Assembly: GCF_002799155.1 (NCBI RefSeq)
Contig: NZ_NERD01000002.1
Coordinates: 1,984,001-2,048,000 of the forward strand
Direction: 5' to 3'
From: Stenotrophomonas maltophilia
GTDB taxonomy: Bacteria > Pseudomonadota > Gammaproteobacteria > Xanthomonadales > Xanthomonadaceae
Length of the DNA: 64,000 nt
The translations under genes were made by a program, and so were the position numbers. Under the pieces are notes generated by a model that made no database searches, was not told the DNA's origin, and was given only the letters and a program-made list of their open reading frames with translations. This document shows, one piece after another, positions 16,440 to 26,022 of the stretch; within the stretch, counting starts at the first letter, position 1, and each line of letters opens with the position of its first letter.

Positions 16440-18091
16440 CAGCGCGTTCCTCCTGTCTGTTGCAGATGACGCGCACGCAGCTGCGCGCGCAGTTCGCGGC
16501 GGCTGATCTTGCCGACCGCAGTGGTATCGAAACTTTCGACGAACACGACCTGGTCCGGCACCTTGAAGGCGGCCAGGCCGCGCGTGCGCATCCAGGCCTT
16601 CAGTGCAGGTGCCTTGATCGGCTCACCCTGCTGGATCACGAACGCGCAGCTGCGCTCACCGAGATACTCGTCGGGAATGGAGACCACGGCGGCGTCGAAC
16701 ACGCCCGGGTGCGCCAGCAGATGGTCTTCGATCTCCTCGGCGGAAATCTTCTCGCCCGCCCGGTTGATATGGTCACCGGCGCGGCCCTGCACCACCAGGT
16801 AGCCACCGGGCAGCTGCTGCACACGGTCGCCGGTGCGGTAGAAGCCGTCGTTGGTGAACGAACGCGCATTGGCCACCGCATCGTTGTGGTAGCCACGGAT
16901 GGTGTACGGGCCGCGGGTCAGCAGATGGCCTACTTCACCTTCGCGCACCGGCTGATCGTGGTCATCGACCACGCGCACCTCGTCATCCGGGCTGATCGGC
17001 CGGCCCTGGCAGGCCACGATCAGTTCCTCCGGATCGTCCAGGCGAGTGTAGTTGACCAGCCCCTCGGCCATGCCGAACACCTGCTGCAAGGTGCAGCGCA
17101 GGCCGTCGATCACGCGCCGTGCCGCTTCCGGCACCAGTTTGGCACCGCCCACCTGCAGCACCTGCAGGCTGGACAGATCGTGTGGGGTGGTCGCCGCCGC
17201 CTGTGCCCACAACAGCGCCAAGGGCGGCACCAGGCCACAGCAGGTCACCTTCTCGCGGGCGATCAGCGGGAAGGCCGCATCCGGTCCGGGGCCGGGGCTT
17301 AGCACTACGCGGGCGCCGGCATACAGCGCACCGAAGAAGCCGGGCGAACTCATCGGGAAGTTGTGCGCGGCCGGCAGCGCGACCAGGTACACGCTGTCGC
17401 GGTCGATGCCGCAGAGGTCATTGCTGGCACGGAACGAATAGATGTAGTCGTCGTGGGTGCGTGGGATCAGCTTGGACAGCCCGGTGCTGCCACCGGAGAT
17501 CTGCAGGAACGCCACCGACTGCGGATCCGGATCGGCCGGCAGCTCGCTGCGGTCGCCCTGCAGTGACTCCAGCGCGATGAATTCCGCGGCACCGCCATCG
17601 ATCACCACATAGCGAACCGACGGCACCTCCGCCTGCAGCGCCCGCGCCAGCCCGCGATGATCGAAGCCATCGTGCAGGTCGGTAGTGATGTAGGCACTGG
17701 CCTCGGCCTTGTTGGCGAAGTGCACCAGCTCGGTGATGCGGTGCGCAGGCAGCGCATACACCGGCACCAGCCCGGCACGGAACAGCCCGCATACCGTGGT
17801 GATGAACCCGGCGGTGTTGCCCAGCTGCACCAGCACCCGTTCGCCTGGCTGCAGGCCGAGCGCCAGCAGGCCGGCGCCGATGCGACCGGCTTCGTGCCAC
17901 AGCTGCGCATAGCTCAGGCGTACATCGCCGGCGACCACTGCGATGTCATCGGCGTAGCGTTCCGCGCGTTGGCGCAGGAATGCCGGGAAGGTTTCGCCAC
18001 GCCAATGACCGGCCTCGCGATAGCGCGCCACCAGCTCATCAGGCCATACCTGCTGCAGTGGCAAGCGGGAAGTATCAGCGGAGGTATTCAT
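16439..18091 (-). CDS. entE: 2,3-dihydroxybenzoate-AMP ligase
   Basis: 550 residues, ANL superfamily, cytosolic. It activates 2,3-dihydroxybenzoate with ATP and loads the aryl carrier. The P-loop is [33 protein letters not shown] is typical of aryl-acid ligases and forms part of the acid pocket; [14 protein letters not shown] and the hinge [15 protein letters not shown] follow; the catalytic Lys is in [10 protein letters not shown] near the end. The start overlaps the entC stop as ATGA (18088-18091). Confidence 0.96.
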   Translation of the reverse strand: MNTSADTSRLPLQQVWPDELVARYREAGHWRGETFPAFLRQRAERYADDIAVVAGDVRLSYAQLWHEAGRIGAGLLALGLQPGERVLVQLGNTAGFITTVCGLFRAGLVPVYALPAHRITELVHFANKAEASAYITTDLHDGFDHRGLARALQAEVPSVRYVVIDGGAAEFIALESLQGDRSELPADPDPQSVAFLQISGGSTGLSKLIPRTHDDYIYSFRASNDLCGIDRDSVYLVALPAAHNFPMSSPGFFGALYAGARVVLSPGPGPDAAFPLIAREKVTCCGLVPPLALLWAQAAATTPHDLSSLQVLQVGGAKLVPEAARRVIDGLRCTLQQVFGMAEGLVNYTRLDDPEELIVACQGRPISPDDEVRVVDDHDQPVREGEVGHLLTRGPYTIRGYHNDAVANARSFTNDGFYRTGDRVQQLPGGYLVVQGRAGDHINRAGEKISAEEIEDHLLAHPGVFDAAVVSIPDEYLGERSCAFVIQQGEPIKAPALKAWMRTRGLAAFKVPDQVVFVESFDTTAVGKISRRELRAQLRARHLQQTGGTR

Positions 18092-19281
18092 ACGGCAGGC
18101 TCGATGGCGGGCGCGGCGTCATGGACGCCCAGCGCGTTCAACAGGGCAGCGAACTTCGCTGCGGTTTCGGCGACCTCGGCCTCGGGCGCTGAGTCGGCGA
18201 CGATGCCGGCGCCGGCGTACAGACGCAGCTGCGTGCCCTGCAGCCGTGCGCAGCGGATCGCCACGTACCAGTCGCCATCACCCTGTGCATCCAGCCAGCC
18301 GACCGCGCCAGCGTAGAAACCACGCGGCACCGGCTCCAGCTCACGGATGCGCTGCAGTGCCGCCAAGCGCGGTGTCCCGCAGACCGCCGGTGTGGGATGC
18401 AGTTGCGCCAGCAGCTCGGCCGCCGTTGTTTGCGGATCCTTCAGGGTCGCGTGGATGCGGGTACCCAGGTGCCACATGCTGGCAGTCGCATGCAGCGCCG
18501 GCCGCGGCTGTGCATCGATGTGGCTGCAGTACGGCGCCAGGCCTTCGACGATGGCTTCGACCACGTGGCGATGCTCGTCATGGTCCTTGCGCGAGGCCAG
18601 CAGCGCCTGCGCGGCACGCTCGTCTTCGACGGCATCGGCGCTGCGGCGCGCGGACCCGGCCAGCGGGTGCGACAGCAGCTGCACGCCACGCTTGCGCAGC
18701 AGCAGCTCCGGCGTTGCCCCGACCAGCCAGGCCGGCGCCTGCCCCAGTTCGACCGGCAACGGCACCGCATAGGTGGCCACCGAGGGATCCGCACCCAACC
18801 GTGCCAGCAGCACCTCCGGCGAAAGCGCCTGCCGGGTGCGGGCCAGCAGGCTGCGTGCCAGCACCACCTTGTGCAGGTCCTGTTCGGGCGCGCGCAGCGC
18901 GCTCACGGCTGCGGCAACCGCGCCGGCATAGTCCTGCGCTGCGGGCTCGGCCTGCAGCGCCCCCTCCAGCGGCGGCGCCGCCTGTGGCTGCAGCGGCAAC
19001 GCCGACAGCAGCCGCTCGGGCTGGTACAGCGCGTCGTCGGCACGCGGCTCGAACGGCACCGCGCCCACCAGCAGGCCCGGGCCGCCACGCTGCTGGGCGA
19101 AGAACTCCGCAACCCGCTCGGCCAGGGTTGCCAGTGCGCCACCGGGCAGCGTCGCCCGGCAACCACGTGCGTGCACATGCTGGCCAGCATGCTGCAGCAG
19201 GAACAGCGACGCATCGTCGGTGTTCTCCAGCGCCGCCGGCGCAGCCTCCGGCCACGCCGCCTGCATCAGGGAATCGTTCAT
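18088..19281 (-). CDS. entC: Isochorismate synthase
   Basis: 397 residues. It converts chorismate to isochorismate, the first step to the catechol. Chorismate-binding motifs are present: [50 protein letters not shown] and [15 protein letters not shown]. The ATG 19281 overlaps the entS stop as ATGA (19278-19281); a longer upstream start would intrude into entS. Menaquinone MenF-type and pyochelin-type enzymes share the fold, but the operon fixes the role. Confidence 0.95.
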   Translation of the reverse strand: MNDSLMQAAWPEAAPAALENTDDASLFLLQHAGQHVHARGCRATLPGGALATLAERVAEFFAQQRGGPGLLVGAVPFEPRADDALYQPERLLSALPLQPQAAPPLEGALQAEPAAQDYAGAVAAAVSALRAPEQDLHKVVLARSLLARTRQALSPEVLLARLGADPSVATYAVPLPVELGQAPAWLVGATPELLLRKRGVQLLSHPLAGSARRSADAVEDERAAQALLASRKDHDEHRHVVEAIVEGLAPYCSHIDAQPRPALHATASMWHLGTRIHATLKDPQTTAAELLAQLHPTPAVCGTPRLAALQRIRELEPVPRGFYAGAVGWLDAQGDGDWYVAIRCARLQGTQLRLYAGAGIVADSAPEAEVAETAAKFAALLNALGVHDAAPAIEPAV

Positions 19282-20474
19282 GGGGTCTCCTTCATGCGAT
19301 GCACTGCGGCCAGCGCGCACAGCAACAGCAGCAGCGTGCCGACCAGCAGGTATGGCAGGCTGGGCCCGCCGCGATACAACAGCGTGCCGAGCATCGGCCC
19401 GGCCACCATGCCCAGGCCCTGCGCGGCAGCAACGGTGCCCGCAGCCGCACCCTGCTCGTGCGCTTCCACCGCGTCCGCGGCCAGCGCCTGGAACGAGGGG
19501 AATACGAAGCCCATGCCGAACGCGGCCAGCGCGTACGCCGCCGGCAACTGCCAGCCCTGCTGCACGCCCGCTACCGAAGCAAAGCCGATTCCGGAAACGA
19601 GGGCGCCGAGCACGATCCAGCGGCGTGGATGCACGTCCAGTTTCATCACCAGCGCCTGCGCCAGGATCAGTCCGACGCCAACCGCGGTAAGTGCGATGCC
19701 GGCCATGCGTGCACCCGCAGCTGCATCCAGGCCAAGGCGATCAATCGCGAAAAAACCCACCGTCACCTGTGCGATGGTCACCGAGATCATGGCAATGAAT
19801 GCAGCCAACTGTGGCAGGCGCAAGCGTGGGTCGAGACGGCGCATCGGCGCGCGCCGCTGCGTTCCGCCGCCGGCCACTGGTGGCGTGGCCGGCAGCCGCC
19901 AGGCCAGCAATGCCAGCGCCAGCAGCGGCAGCACGGCGGCCACATACAGCGCCAATGACAGGTTCGTATAGGCCAGCCAACCCGCGGCAGCCGGCCCCAG
20001 CACCATGCCCAATGCGTTGGCACTACCCAGCCGGGCGAGGAAATTGGCACGCTGTCCGGTCGGCGCCTTGTCGGCAATCAGCGCGGCAGCAGTGGGCGGC
20101 ACCGCCGCGTAGAACAGGCCAATCAGGCCACGCGCACCGACCAGCACCAGCACCGATACCAGTACCGGCGGCACCGCCTGCAGGGCGACGTCGATGAACA
20201 CCGCCAGCGCGATGTAGACCACGGTGTACGCGCTCATCGCCAACATCAGCACGCGCTTGCGGCCGATGCGGTCGCTGAGCTGGCCCCACGGACGGGCAGC
20301 CAGCATCCACAGCACGCCGGCGGCGGTGACCGACAGGCCGGCATGCCACTCGGACAGACCGAGCATGCGGACCACCGGGCCGATCACAGCGACGAAGGAC
20401 ATCATCGCCATGGTGCCGATCAGGGCAGCCAACACCAGCGCCGGCAAGCCGGGAACGACGGGACGTGCGTGCAT
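19278..20474 (-). CDS. entS: MFS exporter, EntS-like
   Basis: 398 residues with about 12 hydrophobic helices. The MFS signature between TM2 and TM3 is visible (ARPWGQLSDRIGRKRVL). First gene of the siderophore operon with a 4-base overlap to entC, so it most likely exports the catecholate from the cytoplasm. I start at MHARPVVPG (20474), about 80 bases downstream of a candidate Fur box. The family link to EntS rests mainly on position, as MFS members are hard to tell apart. Confidence 0.85.
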   Translation of the reverse strand: MHARPVVPGLPALVLAALIGTMAMMSFVAVIGPVVRMLGLSEWHAGLSVTAAGVLWMLAARPWGQLSDRIGRKRVLMLAMSAYTVVYIALAVFIDVALQAVPPVLVSVLVLVGARGLIGLFYAAVPPTAAALIADKAPTGQRANFLARLGSANALGMVLGPAAAGWLAYTNLSLALYVAAVLPLLALALLAWRLPATPPVAGGGTQRRAPMRRLDPRLRLPQLAAFIAMISVTIAQVTVGFFAIDRLGLDAAAGARMAGIALTAVGVGLILAQALVMKLDVHPRRWIVLGALVSGIGFASVAGVQQGWQLPAAYALAAFGMGFVFPSFQALAADAVEAHEQGAAAGTVAAAQGLGMVAGPMLGTLLYRGGPSLPYLLVGTLLLLLCALAAVHRMKETP

Positions 20475-20562
20475 GGAACACCAGCCGTAACAGGAAAGGA
20501 TGGCCGGGCGCACCTGCGCCCCGCCCGGCACCGGCCCTGTTCAGGACTGGATGCCGCCCTTA

Positions 20563-20581
20563 AATGATAACGGCTCGTATT
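20563..20581. promoter_or_regulatory. Candidate Fur box before the siderophore operon
   Basis: AATGATAACGGCTCGTATT matches 13 of 19 positions of the palindrome AATGAGAATGATTCTCATT. It lies 89 bases upstream of entS. A neighbouring GCATTTGATA stretch (20583-20592) recurs, on the other strand as TATCAAATGC, beside the second Fur-like site at 20981. Confidence 0.55.
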
Positions 20582-20625
20582 TGCATTTGATACCCATTCT
20601 CTTGAATGGGCGTGCAACAGTGGGT

Positions 20626-20970
20626 TCAGCGCATTGCACGCAGGCCCAGCAGGCCGCGGCGCTTGAACCACCATTCCAGCGGCAGCGTCACCAGCGGCGG
20701 GATGGCCGCCAGCAGGGCCAGCGCGCTCGCCCACCACGGCCAGCGCAGACGCACCGCCGCGAACAGGGTGACCGCCACATAGACCAGGAACGCCACGCCG
20801 TGCAGCGGGCCGAACAGCTTCACCAACGCCACGTTGGCCATGGGGCCGTACTTCATCCACATGCCGATGAGCAGGCCGGCCCAGGTCACGGCCTCGATGA
20901 AAGCGACCGCCGCGAACAGGCGTCCGGTCGGGTGCATGGGGGAACGTTGGGTCACGCGGGGCTCCGGCAT
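20626..20970 (-). CDS. DUF3817 membrane protein
   Basis: 114 residues from MPEPRV at 20970 (103 from the next Met). Three hydrophobic helices fit DUF3817 (AAVAFIEAVTWAGLLIGMW, PLHGVAFLVYVAVTLFAA, ASALALLAAIPPLVTLP), with the conserved KLFGPLHG and a basic tail. Function unknown. A Fur-like site lies 11 bases upstream of the start, so it may be iron-repressed together with the neighbouring siderophore operon. Confidence 0.8.
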   Translation of the reverse strand: MPEPRVTQRSPMHPTGRLFAAVAFIEAVTWAGLLIGMWMKYGPMANVALVKLFGPLHGVAFLVYVAVTLFAAVRLRWPWWASALALLAAIPPLVTLPLEWWFKRRGLLGLRAMR

Positions 20971-20980
20971 CGGGATATCA

Positions 20981-20999
20981 AATGCGAATGATACGCAGA
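20981..20999. promoter_or_regulatory. Candidate Fur box before the DUF3817 gene
   Basis: AATGCGAATGATACGCAGA agrees with AATGAGAATGATTCTCATT at 14 of 19 positions. It is 11 bases upstream of the DUF3817 start, where bound Fur would block transcription or initiation. Confidence 0.5.
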
Positions 21000-21020
21000 T
21001 GCGAACGTTCCGGACACCGC

Positions 21021-21047
21021 CGGGTAGCGCCGGGTAGCGCCGGGCCA
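21021..21047. repeat. Tandem GTAG fragment
   Basis: CGGGTAGCGC occurs twice in direct tandem, then CGGGCC. Looks like a duplicated half of a GTAG palindrome, 3' of the LLM oxidoreductase gene. Confidence 0.5.
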
Positions 21048-21060
21048 CCAAGGTGGACAC

Positions 21061-21996
21061 CTACCGGAGCATATGCGGCAGCACCTGCTCCCCGATCTCG
21101 CGCAGCACCGCGTCCATCGGCCGCCCGGTGTCGACCAGGTTGAACATCACATGCGCCACGCCCTGCGCATGCACGCGCATCAGATAGGCGCGCAGACCGT
21201 CGCGGCCGACCTTCAGGCCCAGCGGCAACGGCTCGGCTGGCGCCTGCGGATCCGCCTGCAGGTCCAGCAGCATCGACTGCACGAACGGCTTGCCTGGCCC
21301 ACTGCGCTGCCCCAGCGCCTGCTGCCACAGGCCGATGCGCCCTTCCTGTGCGGCCTCCTCGCGGTGATACGTGGCCCAGCCCTCGGCTTCGCGCGCGATC
21401 CACTGCAGGCTCTGCCGCGCGGTACCCACAACCAGCATCGGGATGCGCGTGGCCGGCGCCGGCAGCACATCAAAGCCACCGGTCGCCTGCAGCACTGTCG
21501 CCCGTTCCCCGGCATCGGGTGACAGTGCGGCGCGCAGCAGCGACCAGCGCTCGCGGAACGTGGCCGCCCTCCCCTCCAGATCCTCGCCGAACGCCGCGAA
21601 CTCCTCCGGGCGGTCACCCGAACCCAGGCCCAGTACGAAGCGCCCGTCACTGATCCGGTCCAGGCTCAAGGCCGACTTCGCCACCTGCAGCGGTTGCCGC
21701 AGCGGCAGCACAATGGCCGCGCTGCCGACCACGATGCGCTCGGTCGCGGCGGCCAGCATGCCCAGCCACAGGAACGGGTCATCCAGTGCGCTCGCTGTCG
21801 CATCCGGGCCCTGCGGTACCATCAACGGCACGTCGCGCGTCCACAACGCGGCAAAGCCCAGGTCATCGGCCAGCCGTGCAATGCGCCGCGCCTCGCGCGG
21901 ATCGGCCAGCCCATGCGCCGCAACGGGCGTCATCAGGCCCAGGCTCAGTCCTTGTTGCGGAAACAACGAAGCGTAGGCGGGATTGAATTCACTCAT
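21061..21996 (-). CDS. LLM-class flavin-dependent oxidoreductase
   Basis: 311 residues, luciferase-like monooxygenase TIM barrel. Typical strings: GFAALWTRDVPLM, TERIVVGSAAIVLPLRQPL, LSLDRISDGRFVLGLGSGDRP and PMLVVGTARQSLQWIA. It should use reduced FMN or F420-like flavin; substrate unknown. It is monocistronic, with divergent GNAT gene 66 bases away. Confidence 0.85.
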   Translation of the reverse strand: MSEFNPAYASLFPQQGLSLGLMTPVAAHGLADPREARRIARLADDLGFAALWTRDVPLMVPQGPDATASALDDPFLWLGMLAAATERIVVGSAAIVLPLRQPLQVAKSALSLDRISDGRFVLGLGSGDRPEEFAAFGEDLEGRAATFRERWSLLRAALSPDAGERATVLQATGGFDVLPAPATRIPMLVVGTARQSLQWIAREAEGWATYHREEAAQEGRIGLWQQALGQRSGPGKPFVQSMLLDLQADPQAPAEPLPLGLKVGRDGLRAYLMRVHAQGVAHVMFNLVDTGRPMDAVLREIGEQVLPHMLR

Positions 21997-22062
21997 GCCG
22001 CCAGCTTAGCGTGCAGGTACCTGGCGACGATGACACGCCACACACCACAGGAAGAACGCTGC

Positions 22063-22512
22063 ATGCCGAAGATCCGTCCCGCTCATGCCGATGACCTGCC
22101 TGCGATCAGTACGCTGTGCCTGGCCGCGTTCAACGAGGCAGTGGCGCCGACGCTCGGCGCTGCCGGCATTGCCACGTTCGGCAGTGTCGCTGCAGCGGAT
22201 GCGTTCGCTGTGCGCCTGCAGGGTGACAACCACATCCTGGTGGCCGAGCAGGACGGCCTCATCGTCGGCGTGATCGAACTGAAGGAAGGCCGGCATCTGG
22301 CGATGCTGTTCGTCGATCCCGCCTGCCAGGGCCAGGGCATCGGCCATGCGCTGTTCGAGGCGGTGCTGCCGCAGGTGCGCGAACCGGTGCTGACCGTGCG
22401 CGCATCCCTCAATGCAGTGCCGACCTACCTCCGCTATGGCTTCGTGCTGGATGGTGATGTAGGCGAGTTCAATGGTCTGGTGTATCAGCAGATGGTGCGG
22501 GCAACGGCCTGA
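22063..22512 (+). CDS. GNAT acetyltransferase
   Basis: 149 residues. The acetyl-CoA binding motif is in LFVDPACQGQGIGHALFEAV, followed by the C-terminal YLRYGFVLDGD strand-helix of the family. Substrate (N-terminus, amine or small molecule) unknown. CAGGAAGA directly upstream of ATG 22063 is a good ribosome site, so I reject longer in-frame starts. Confidence 0.85.
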   Translation: MPKIRPAHADDLPAISTLCLAAFNEAVAPTLGAAGIATFGSVAAADAFAVRLQGDNHILVAEQDGLIVGVIELKEGRHLAMLFVDPACQGQGIGHALFEAVLPQVREPVLTVRASLNAVPTYLRYGFVLDGDVGEFNGLVYQQMVRATA

Positions 22513-22640
22513 AGGCAACTGCCCTGCAATGCGCGCCGGCCGTCATGCCCTGCAGCACGCCCGTCATAAGCAAACTGAATCAGCGCCTGCGCCGGCCGTT
22601 CCTACAATGGCCTGTCACCCCGCCCTTCGAGATGCTGCCG

Positions 22641-24152
22641 ATGCGCGTCGCGCTTTCCGTGTTGCTGCTGGCTTCGGCGCTGAGCGCCTGCACCCCGGCC
22701 CCGGTTTCCACCGCCAACTCCGCCGAGGCGCCCGCACCGGCCAAGGGAATCGCCTGGCGCCAGGGCGACGTCGATGATGCCTTCGCCGAGGCCGCCGACA
22801 GCGGCAAGCCGGTGCTGCTGTACTGGGGCGCCGTCTGGTGCCCACCGTGCAACCAGCTCAAGGCCGGCCTGTTCAAGGACCCGGCGTTCATCGCGCTGAC
22901 CAGCAAGTTCGTGCCGGTCTACCTGGATGGCGACGAGGAAGGCGCGCAGGCCTGGGGCGAGCGCTTCGGCGTGCGCGGCTACCCGACGCTGATCGTGCTG
23001 GACCCGCAGCGCAACGAAATCACCCGCGTGGCCGGTGGCAATGACGCCGCCGAACTGACCCGGGCCCTGACCGTGGCTGCAGGCCGCCGCAGTGCTGTTG
23101 CTGCCACCCTGGCTACCGCATTGGCTACACCGGGCTCACTGGCCACCGAAGATTGGCAGGTGCTGGGCGATTACGGCTGGGAGGTCGACGCCAATCGCCT
23201 GGCCGGCGAGCGCAACAGCCAGGACGTGCTGCGCCAGCTGTCCAAGGCCGCACCCGGCGCCGCCCTGCAGCGCCGTTTCGCCCTTCTTGCCCTGGCTACA
23301 GCCGAAAAGCCCGATGCCTCGCCCACCGAAGTGCGCGAACTGCTGCAGGCCGTGCTGGCGCAACCTGCGGAGGTCCGTCGCAACCGCGAGCTGCTGGGCT
23401 ATGCCGGCGCCAAACTCGTGAAGCAGGCCAGCGCAGGCCCGGCCACGTCCAATACACTGGGCCAGCAGCTGCTGGTCGCACTGGAGCGCGCCGATGCCGA
23501 ACGCGGCGACCGCGCCGACGATGCGTTGTCGCGTGCGTTGACCGAAGTATCGCTGGCCCGCCAGCAGCAGCCAAAGGGCGTGTTGCCGGCCGCGCTGGTG
23601 GAACGGGTGAAGCAGCTCGTGGCCGCTGCCGATGCCGCCGCCACCGATGCGCATGCACGCCAGGCCACCATCAGCAGTGCGGTCTATGCCCTGCGCGAGG
23701 TCGGCGACGACACGGGGGCAGAGGCGCTGTTGCTGGCCGAGCTGAAGCGCAGCGAACAGCCGTACTACTACATGCCCGAACTGGCCGAACTGGCCGAGCA
23801 GCGCGGCGACACCGCCGGTGCGCTGGCGTGGCTGAAGCGCGCCTACGATGGCGCGCAGGGCCCGGCCACCCGCGTGCAGTGGGGCGTGCTCTACGTGGAA
23901 GGCCTGCTCAAGCTGGCGCCGGACGATGCACCGCGCATCGAGCAGGCCACCGCCTCGTTGATTGCCGAGCTTGAGGCACAACCGTCGGGCTATCACCAGC
24001 GTACCCGCCAGCGTTTCGAGCGCCTGGCCGGGCAGCTGAAGGCGTGGAGCAGCAAGCACCGGGGCGCAGAGACACTGGCACGACTGCAGCAGCGGATGCA
24101 GCAGGCATGCGGTGAACAGGTGGATGGTGCCTGCAAGGACTGGTTGAGCTGA
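22641..24152 (+). CDS. Thioredoxin-family lipoprotein with helical repeat domain
   Basis: 503 residues. A lipoprotein signal with LSAC lipobox (Cys17) places it in the periplasm on a membrane. A thioredoxin-fold domain with WCPPC near residue 71 follows. The remaining 330 residues are helical and TPR-like (YYYMPELAELAEQRGDTAGA). A TACAAT -10 candidate at 22603-22608 leaves a very short leader; ATG 22632 is an alternative start, but the lipobox spacing fits 22641 equally and GAG lies 9 bases before it. Probable thiol reductase or holdase in the envelope; partner unknown. Confidence 0.8.
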   Translation: MRVALSVLLLASALSACTPAPVSTANSAEAPAPAKGIAWRQGDVDDAFAEAADSGKPVLLYWGAVWCPPCNQLKAGLFKDPAFIALTSKFVPVYLDGDEEGAQAWGERFGVRGYPTLIVLDPQRNEITRVAGGNDAAELTRALTVAAGRRSAVAATLATALATPGSLATEDWQVLGDYGWEVDANRLAGERNSQDVLRQLSKAAPGAALQRRFALLALATAEKPDASPTEVRELLQAVLAQPAEVRRNRELLGYAGAKLVKQASAGPATSNTLGQQLLVALERADAERGDRADDALSRALTEVSLARQQQPKGVLPAALVERVKQLVAAADAAATDAHARQATISSAVYALREVGDDTGAEALLLAELKRSEQPYYYMPELAELAEQRGDTAGALAWLKRAYDGAQGPATRVQWGVLYVEGLLKLAPDDAPRIEQATASLIAELEAQPSGYHQRTRQRFERLAGQLKAWSSKHRGAETLARLQQRMQQACGEQVDGACKDWLS

Positions 24153-24208
24153 GTTGATGAAAGCGCTGGCGGCTGGTTCGCCTGCCGGCGCTTTTGTTGA
24201 TCCGTGTG

Positions 24209-24314
24209 GGAGGGGGCGGGGGCCGCTGGCCAGGACACGCAAAAGCCCCTCCATGGTGCTCGATGGCGCCATCCTTGGCGCCAACGGTCCTGTCCAGCGG
24301 CCCCCGCCCCCTCC
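24209..24314. repeat. Long inverted repeat (28-base arms)
   Basis: Arms 24209-24236 and 24287-24314 (GGAGGGGGCGGGGGCCGCTGG... and its complement) differ at one base. The loop contains the small palindromes TGGCGCCAT and TTGGCGCCAA. First element of the gene-free stretch 24153-24738, in which I see no coding frame. Confidence 0.8.
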
Positions 24315-24379
24315 TGACAGTTTCCTGCGAGCGCGGGCAGCGCATCAACGCGCCGGTGAGGTTCGAAAAGCGGGTTCTG

Positions 24380-24443
24380 GTAGTGCCGGCCGCTGGCCGG
24401 CAACCCGACCTTCGCTGATTGCCGGCCAGCGGCCGGCACTACC
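24380..24443. repeat. Head-to-head SMAG pair
   Basis: GTAGTGCCGGCCGCTGGCC at 24380 and its complement ending CACTACC at 24443, about 20 bases apart. This is the dimer arrangement described for GTAG repeats in S. maltophilia; each arm is itself a hairpin. Confidence 0.8.
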
Positions 24444-24502
24444 ACGTCGCTTCTGCTCCTGCCTTTGACTCCGTCTCCGCGCCAGCGCAGGGAGCTGTCC
24501 TG

Positions 24503-24686
24503 CAGGGGCTGATGGGTCAGCGCAGGACCGTTGGCGCCATGGATGGCGCCATCGAGCCCCCATGGGTGAGGGCGCTTTGCTTGCGAAGCACTGCTTCGCA
24601 AGCGCCCGAACGCACAGCCGCCAGCGGCTGGGCCGGACCGCGGAGCGGGGTTAACGGCGTGTCCTGCGCTGGCCCATCAGCCCCTG
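24503..24686. repeat. Long-range inverted repeat enclosing a hairpin
   Basis: Arms 24503-24528 and 24661-24686 (CAGGGGCTGATGGGTCAGCG... and complement) match at 25 of 26 bases. Inside, 24579-24590 and 24592-24603 form a perfect 12-base hairpin (GCTTGCGAAGCA). The whole could fold as a cruciform or a structured RNA. Confidence 0.75.
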
Positions 24687-24738
24687 CCTGCCAGGAAGAA
24701 TCAAGGCGACGAACGCGCAAGCATTTCAATCCCGCCCC

Positions 24739-24769
24739 TTGACCTCAACCAATGTTGAGGTGCGATAAC
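24739..24769 (+). promoter_or_regulatory. sodA promoter with SoxR-like operator
   Basis: -35 TTGACC (24739-24744) and -10 GATAAC (24764-24769) are 19 bases apart, the long spacing used by MerR-family activators. The spacer holds an exact dyad: ACCTCAAC (24742-24749) CAAT GTTGAGGT (24754-24761). Its 18-base core has the CCTCAA...TTGAGG half-sites and length of SoxR boxes. It lies about 50 bases before the sodA start. Confidence 0.65.
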
Positions 24770-24817
24770 AATCTCCCCACGGCCAGCCCGCTGGCCTTCC
24801 CCACGGAGATTGCTTCG

Positions 24818-25447
24818 ATGCCTTACTCGCTTCCCCCGCTCCCTTACGCCTATGACGCCCTCGAGCCGCACTTCGATGCGCGCACGATGGAAATCCACCA
24901 CAGCAAGCACCACCAGACCTACGTCAACAACCTCAATGCCGCCATCGAGCAGGCCGGCCTGGCTGCGCAACCGGTCGAGGCGCTGATCGCCAACCTCGAT
25001 GCCGTGCCCGAGGCGCAGCGTGGCGCAGTCCGCAACAACGGCGGTGGCCACGCCAACCACAGCCTGTTCTGGACCGTGCTCGGCGCCAACGGCGGCACGC
25101 CCGATGATGAGCTGGCCGCCGCCATCGACCGCGACCTCGGCAGCTTCGATGCCTTCAAGGACGCCTTCACCAAGGCCGCACAGACCCGCTTCGGCAGCGG
25201 CTGGGCCTGGCTGACCAGTGATCGCGCTGGCCGCCTGCAGGTCGAAAGCAGTGCCAACCAGGACAGCCCGCTGATGGGTGCAGCCGTCGGCCTGTCCGGC
25301 AATACCCCGATCCTCGCACTGGACGTCTGGGAGCACGCCTACTACCTGCACTACCAGAACCGTCGCCCGGACTACATCGGTGCGTTCTTCAACATCATCA
25401 ACTGGGCCGAGGTCGGCCGGCGCTACCGCCAGGCCCGGGCCTCATGA
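24818..25447 (+). CDS. sodA: Superoxide dismutase, manganese type
   Basis: 209 residues. It dismutates superoxide in the cytoplasm. Metal ligands are His27 ([12 protein letters not shown]), a His in [10 protein letters not shown], and Asp and His in [16 protein letters not shown] and NQDSPLMG carry the residues typical of MnSOD rather than FeSOD. Start ATG 24818 gives the normal N-terminus ([15 protein letters not shown]). The promoter has a SoxR-type dyad. The stop overlaps the flavin reductase start (ATGA at 25444), so three genes form an operon. Some members accept either metal. Confidence 0.95.
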   Translation: MPYSLPPLPYAYDALEPHFDARTMEIHHSKHHQTYVNNLNAAIEQAGLAAQPVEALIANLDAVPEAQRGAVRNNGGGHANHSLFWTVLGANGGTPDDELAAAIDRDLGSFDAFKDAFTKAAQTRFGSGWAWLTSDRAGRLQVESSANQDSPLMGAAVGLSGNTPILALDVWEHAYYLHYQNRRPDYIGAFFNIINWAEVGRRYRQARAS

Positions 25448-26022
25448 GCGGTGAGACACTGCCGTACGCCGGGCCGTGGGCGGGGGTATTCCCTGCCCCG
25501 GCCCCGGTGCCGTCGGTCGAGATGCCGCCGCGTGCCTTGCGGCGGTTGCTCGGCCATTTCCCTACCGGCGTGGCCATCGTCTGCGCACGCGATGCGCAGG
25601 GAAAGCCGGTCGGCCTGACCATCAATTCGTTCGTACCGGTGTCGCTGCAGCCGCCACTGGTGCTGTGGAACCTGGCGTTGCATGCACAGAGCCTGTCCAC
25701 CTTCCAGCGTGCCACCCGCTTTGCGATCAGCGTGCTGGCAGCCGATCAGGAGGGGCTGGCACGGCGCTTCGCCGATCCGCAGGTACGCAACCGCTTCGAC
25801 GACCTGCCACTGCTGGACGACGACGAAGAGGCACCGCCGCGCATTGCCGGTGCGGTGGCCCATCTCACCTGCACCCGCCACGCGCAGTGGCCGGTGGGCG
25901 ATCACCTGTTGCTGGCCGGCCGCATCATCGAGGTCAACGAGAACGGCGGCGCGCCGCTGCTGTTCCATCGTGGCCGCTTCCAGCCCGGCCCGGCCGAGCT
26001 GCTTGTGGAGGTGCGCGGATGA
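25444..26022 (+). CDS. Flavin reductase family protein
   Basis: 192 residues of the FMN-binding split-barrel flavin reductase family. Signature: [40 protein letters not shown] and [10 protein letters not shown], with a later [10 protein letters not shown]. It likely reduces FMN or FAD with NAD(P)H for a partner oxygenase or stress repair. Coupled to sodA by ATGA at the start and to the TPR gene by ATGA at the end (26019-26022). Confidence 0.88.
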   Translation: MSGETLPYAGPWAGVFPAPAPVPSVEMPPRALRRLLGHFPTGVAIVCARDAQGKPVGLTINSFVPVSLQPPLVLWNLALHAQSLSTFQRATRFAISVLAADQEGLARRFADPQVRNRFDDLPLLDDDEEAPPRIAGAVAHLTCTRHAQWPVGDHLLLAGRIIEVNENGGAPLLFHRGRFQPGPAELLVEVRG

